Source of the DNA: Chloroflexota bacterium | GTDB lineage: Bacteria > Chloroflexota > Anaerolineae > Anaerolineales > JACQED01 | Assembly: GCA_016200785.1 (NCBI GenBank) | Contig: JACQED010000173.1 | Span: 1 to 5,798, forward strand | Length of the DNA: 5,798 nt | Direction of reading: 5' to 3' | Shown here: positions 4,871 through 5,798 of the stretch, one piece after another | Position numbering within the stretch: the first letter of the stretch is position 1 | Layout of the letters: each line of letters opens with the position of its first letter | The notes under the pieces: generated by a model | What the model saw: only the letters and a program-made list of their open reading frames with translations | Database searches by the model: none | Told to the model about the DNA's origin: nothing | Translations under genes and position numbers: made by a program

Positions 4871-5112
4871 CTGTGCATGCCGCGCGCATGCAGCACGATC
4901 ACCGTGATGCCGGCTGCGGCCACGTTCTGCTGGTAGGCGAGATTCCGATCGACCGTGACGAGAACGGCGAATCCCGCCCCGCGCATGAGTCGGAGCAAGG
5001 CGCCGTTGCACTGCCCGGCCCACCCCTCGTCCTGAACGTGCGCGACCGAAAGCTCGGGCAGCTCACGCCGCAGCCGGCGTGGCACGCACTCGTCGAGGAG
5101 GATGCGGCTCAC
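4855..5112 (-). pseudogene. DUF5615 PIN-like toxin, truncated by IS481 (cassette G)
   Basis: An 85-codon remnant of a DUF5615 (Mut7-C/PIN-like) toxin, the usual partner of a DUF433 antitoxin. The GTG start at 5112 overlaps the antitoxin stop by 4 bases (GTGA), so translation is coupled. Family features seen are ILLDECVP with D7 and E8, EGWAGQCNGALLRL at 29-42, LVTVDRNLAYQQN at 51-63 with D55, and ITVIVLHARG at 69-78. Family members usually go on for about 25-35 residues after the LHAR region. Here the native codons stop at H80, codon 81 straddles the IS junction, and RAHR plus the TAA stop come from the IS repeat. The putative acidic active-site residues remain, but the fold is probably incomplete. 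The missing 3' end is not on the far side of the element, where only 16 bases remain before attC6. Confidence 0.85.
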
Positions 5113-5333
5113 GCCGCAGAGGCGCGAGCGACGAGCATGTCCTTGGCGAGCTCGAGGACGGCGATGGCCTGAGCCCGCGCGACGGAGGGGAAGTCCTCGA
5201 GGAACTCATCGAGCGGGTCGCCCGCCTCGAGGTAGTCGAGGAGCGTCTGGACGGGCACACGTGTGCCGGTAAACACGGTCGCGCCCCCCATGACCTCGGG
5301 GTCGCTCTGGATCGGCAGGGGCGTGGTGGCCAC
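5109..5333 (-). CDS. DUF433 antitoxin (cassette G)
   Basis: A 74-residue DUF433 protein, a small helix-turn-helix antitoxin family (VapB45-like) paired with DUF5615 toxins. It is expected to neutralise the toxin and repress the operon. The whole family pattern is present: SDPEVMGGATVFTGTRVPV at 10-28, LLDYLEAGDPLDEFLEDFPSV at 31-51, and QAIAVLELAKD at 55-65. The GTG start at 5333 is supported by AGGAG seven bases upstream. It is the first gene of the cassette, about 61 bases from the crossover, and overlaps the toxin by 4 bases. The coding sequence appears intact although its toxin is truncated, so it may now be an orphan. A promoter probably lies in 5334-5388, but I see no convincing hexamers. 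Confidence 0.93.
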   Translation of the reverse strand: MATTPLPIQSDPEVMGGATVFTGTRVPVQTLLDYLEAGDPLDEFLEDFPSVARAQAIAVLELAKDMLVARASAA

Positions 5334-5388
5334 GGGGCAGCTCCTGAGTAGGACGACGACGGGAAAGCTAAGCAGCCCGGTCGTGCGT

Positions 5389-5494
5389 GTCTAACGTACA
5401 AGGTTCAGCTGCAGGGCCATTCAACAAAATGGCGCGGCGCGAACCGCCGTGCCATCCACCCTAGCGGCCCTGTCAGTTGCAACCGGCGTTAGGT
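5389..5494 (-). repeat. attC7, attC of cassette H (subtype 1)
   Basis: A 106-bp attC. On the minus strand it starts ACCTAAC (5494-5488) and ends GTTAGAC (5395-5389). Its central stem differs from other subtype-1 sites by changes near the loop (GGCGCGGCGC...CGCCGTGCC) that shorten the tip pairing. GTTAGAC is the only outer core of this kind in the window. Confidence 0.88.
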
Positions 5495-5693
5495 GTCGCG
5501 CTCTTGCGACACCGGACGCGGCGTCGCCTGGCGCCGAGGGCCGGGCCGCGTCCCGTCCCGTGATGCGCGAGGGGCGGGTGCAGCGGCCGCGCGCTCCCTT
5601 GGACGGTTCGCGGGCGCCGCCTCGCCGATTCTCAGCGGCGATGACCCATCGCCGCGCCGCGCGAACCACGGATCGCCGAGTTGACGACTTCAT
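5421..5693 (-). CDS. Doubtful ORF of cassette H
   Basis: The counterpart of the cassette E ORF, starting at ATG 5693 after a GAAGG, 90 codons long and ending with TGA inside attC7. The N-terminal 21 residues resemble the E copy, but every nucleotide difference between the two after the ATG in that stretch changes an amino acid, and the C-termini differ because both are read from attC sequence. The arginine- and alanine-rich composition is uninformative. The plus strand is open as well. It is listed only because the start region and ribosome-binding-like sequence recur. Confidence 0.22.
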   Translation of the reverse strand: MKSSTRRSVVRAARRWVIAAENRRGGAREPSKGARGRCTRPSRITGRDAARPSAPGDAASGVARARHLTPVATDRAARVDGTAVRAAPFC

Positions 5694-5726
5694 AGAAGCC
5701 TTCGTGGCTCGAGGCGCGGGCGCTCG
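5489..5726 (-). repeat. Cassette H body, copy of cassette E, 5' end missing
   Basis: Homologous to 2660-2894. It begins like E at the attC edge and keeps the conserved 90-base block (5631-5720) with the 9-bp hairpin at 5635-5655. After 5720 it departs from E and runs directly into an attC half-site, so the first roughly 60 bases of the cassette (minus orientation) are gone. No convincing gene is present. Confidence 0.8.
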
Positions 5727-5756
5727 CGGCTCCGTCAGTTGCAACCGGCGTTAGGT
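5726..5756 (-). repeat. attC8, half-site only
   Basis: These 31 bases match the right-hand part of attC6 (3534-3564) except the last base. They include the core GTTAGGT (5750-5756). The other half, with the second core and central hairpin, is absent and replaced by cassette H sequence. The site cannot form a normal attC hairpin. Confidence 0.85.
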
Positions 5757-5798
5757 GTCGCGCTCTTGCGACGCCGGACGCGGCGTCGCTTGGCGCCG
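5751..5798 (-). repeat. Start of cassette I, third copy of the E/H type
   Basis: The last 48 bases match 5489-5536 of cassette H with only two differences, so H and I are recent duplicates. The copy continues beyond the window edge. Confidence 0.8.

Larger units (their letters stand above)
142..5798 (-). other. Integron gene-cassette array, integrase not in window
   Basis: Eight copies of an attC-type site punctuate this stretch, each separating short unrelated genes that all lie on the minus strand. Each site has 7-bp outer cores of the form RYYYAAC and GTTRRRY and an imperfect long palindrome between them. Read on the minus strand, the first half of each attC carries extra unpaired bases relative to the second half (GGTTgCAaCTGaCGG against CCGCAGCTGAACC). 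This is the usual asymmetry and agrees with the gene direction. Cassettes, named here A to I from left to right, have crossover points at 596/597, 1339/1340, 2041/2042, 2565/2566, 2953/2954, 3464/3465 and 5394/5395. No tyrosine recombinase or attI is visible, so this is either the interior of a sedentary integron or a CALIN. Confidence 0.9.

Noticed and set aside
5334..5388. Promoter for the DUF433/DUF5615 operon
   Set aside because: The best hexamer pair found has poor spacing and weak match, so I could not support a specific site.
591..5494. Regularly recurring repeats as a CRISPR array
   Set aside because: The repeats are about 105 bp, internally palindromic, imperfectly conserved and separated by genes of varied size, which fits attC sites and not CRISPR.

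Overview
The window is a stretch of integron gene-cassette array from a GC-rich bacterium. Seven near-identical attC recombination sites of 104-106 bp (591-694, 1334-1439, 2036-2141, 2560-2665, 2948-3052, 3459-3564, 5389-5494) and half of an eighth (5726-5756) separate short, unrelated cassettes. Such similar attC sites within one array are typical of sedentary chromosomal integrons or of integrase-less attC clusters (CALIN). No integrase gene or attI is present. All cassette genes are on the minus strand, so an integrase, if there is one, would be expected beyond the right edge. The sequence does not allow a taxon to be named.

From left to right: 1-141 is the end of an IS3-like element that cuts off the 3' end of cassette A, a cupredoxin-like lipoprotein (139-564). 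Cassette B (597-1339) is a higBA toxin-antitoxin pair with its own promoter and operator. Cassette C (1340-2041) encodes a helical protein with a HEPN-like R-x5-H motif. Cassette D (2042-2565) encodes an unknown 124-residue protein. Cassette E (2566-2953) holds conserved hairpins and only a doubtful ORF. Cassette F (2954-3464) encodes an acyl-carrier-protein-like protein that lacks the phosphopantetheine serine and looks circularly permuted. Cassette G (3465-5394) carries a DUF433 antitoxin and a DUF5615 toxin, the toxin truncated by a complete IS481-family element (3581-4870). Cassette H (5395 to about 5725) is a diverged second copy of E. From 5751 a third copy (I) begins and runs off the edge.

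The content is typical of such arrays: two toxin-antitoxin modules that could stabilise the array, small proteins of unknown role, and IS elements that landed in cassettes. Genes B and C end with a TAA inside the attC core. C and D have leaders of only about 20 bases and so probably depend on read-through from upstream, while B clearly has its own promoter. In every intact cassette the two terminal 7-bp cores are exact reverse complements. The IS481-bearing cassette breaks this rule, which suggests that it is a rearranged chimera.
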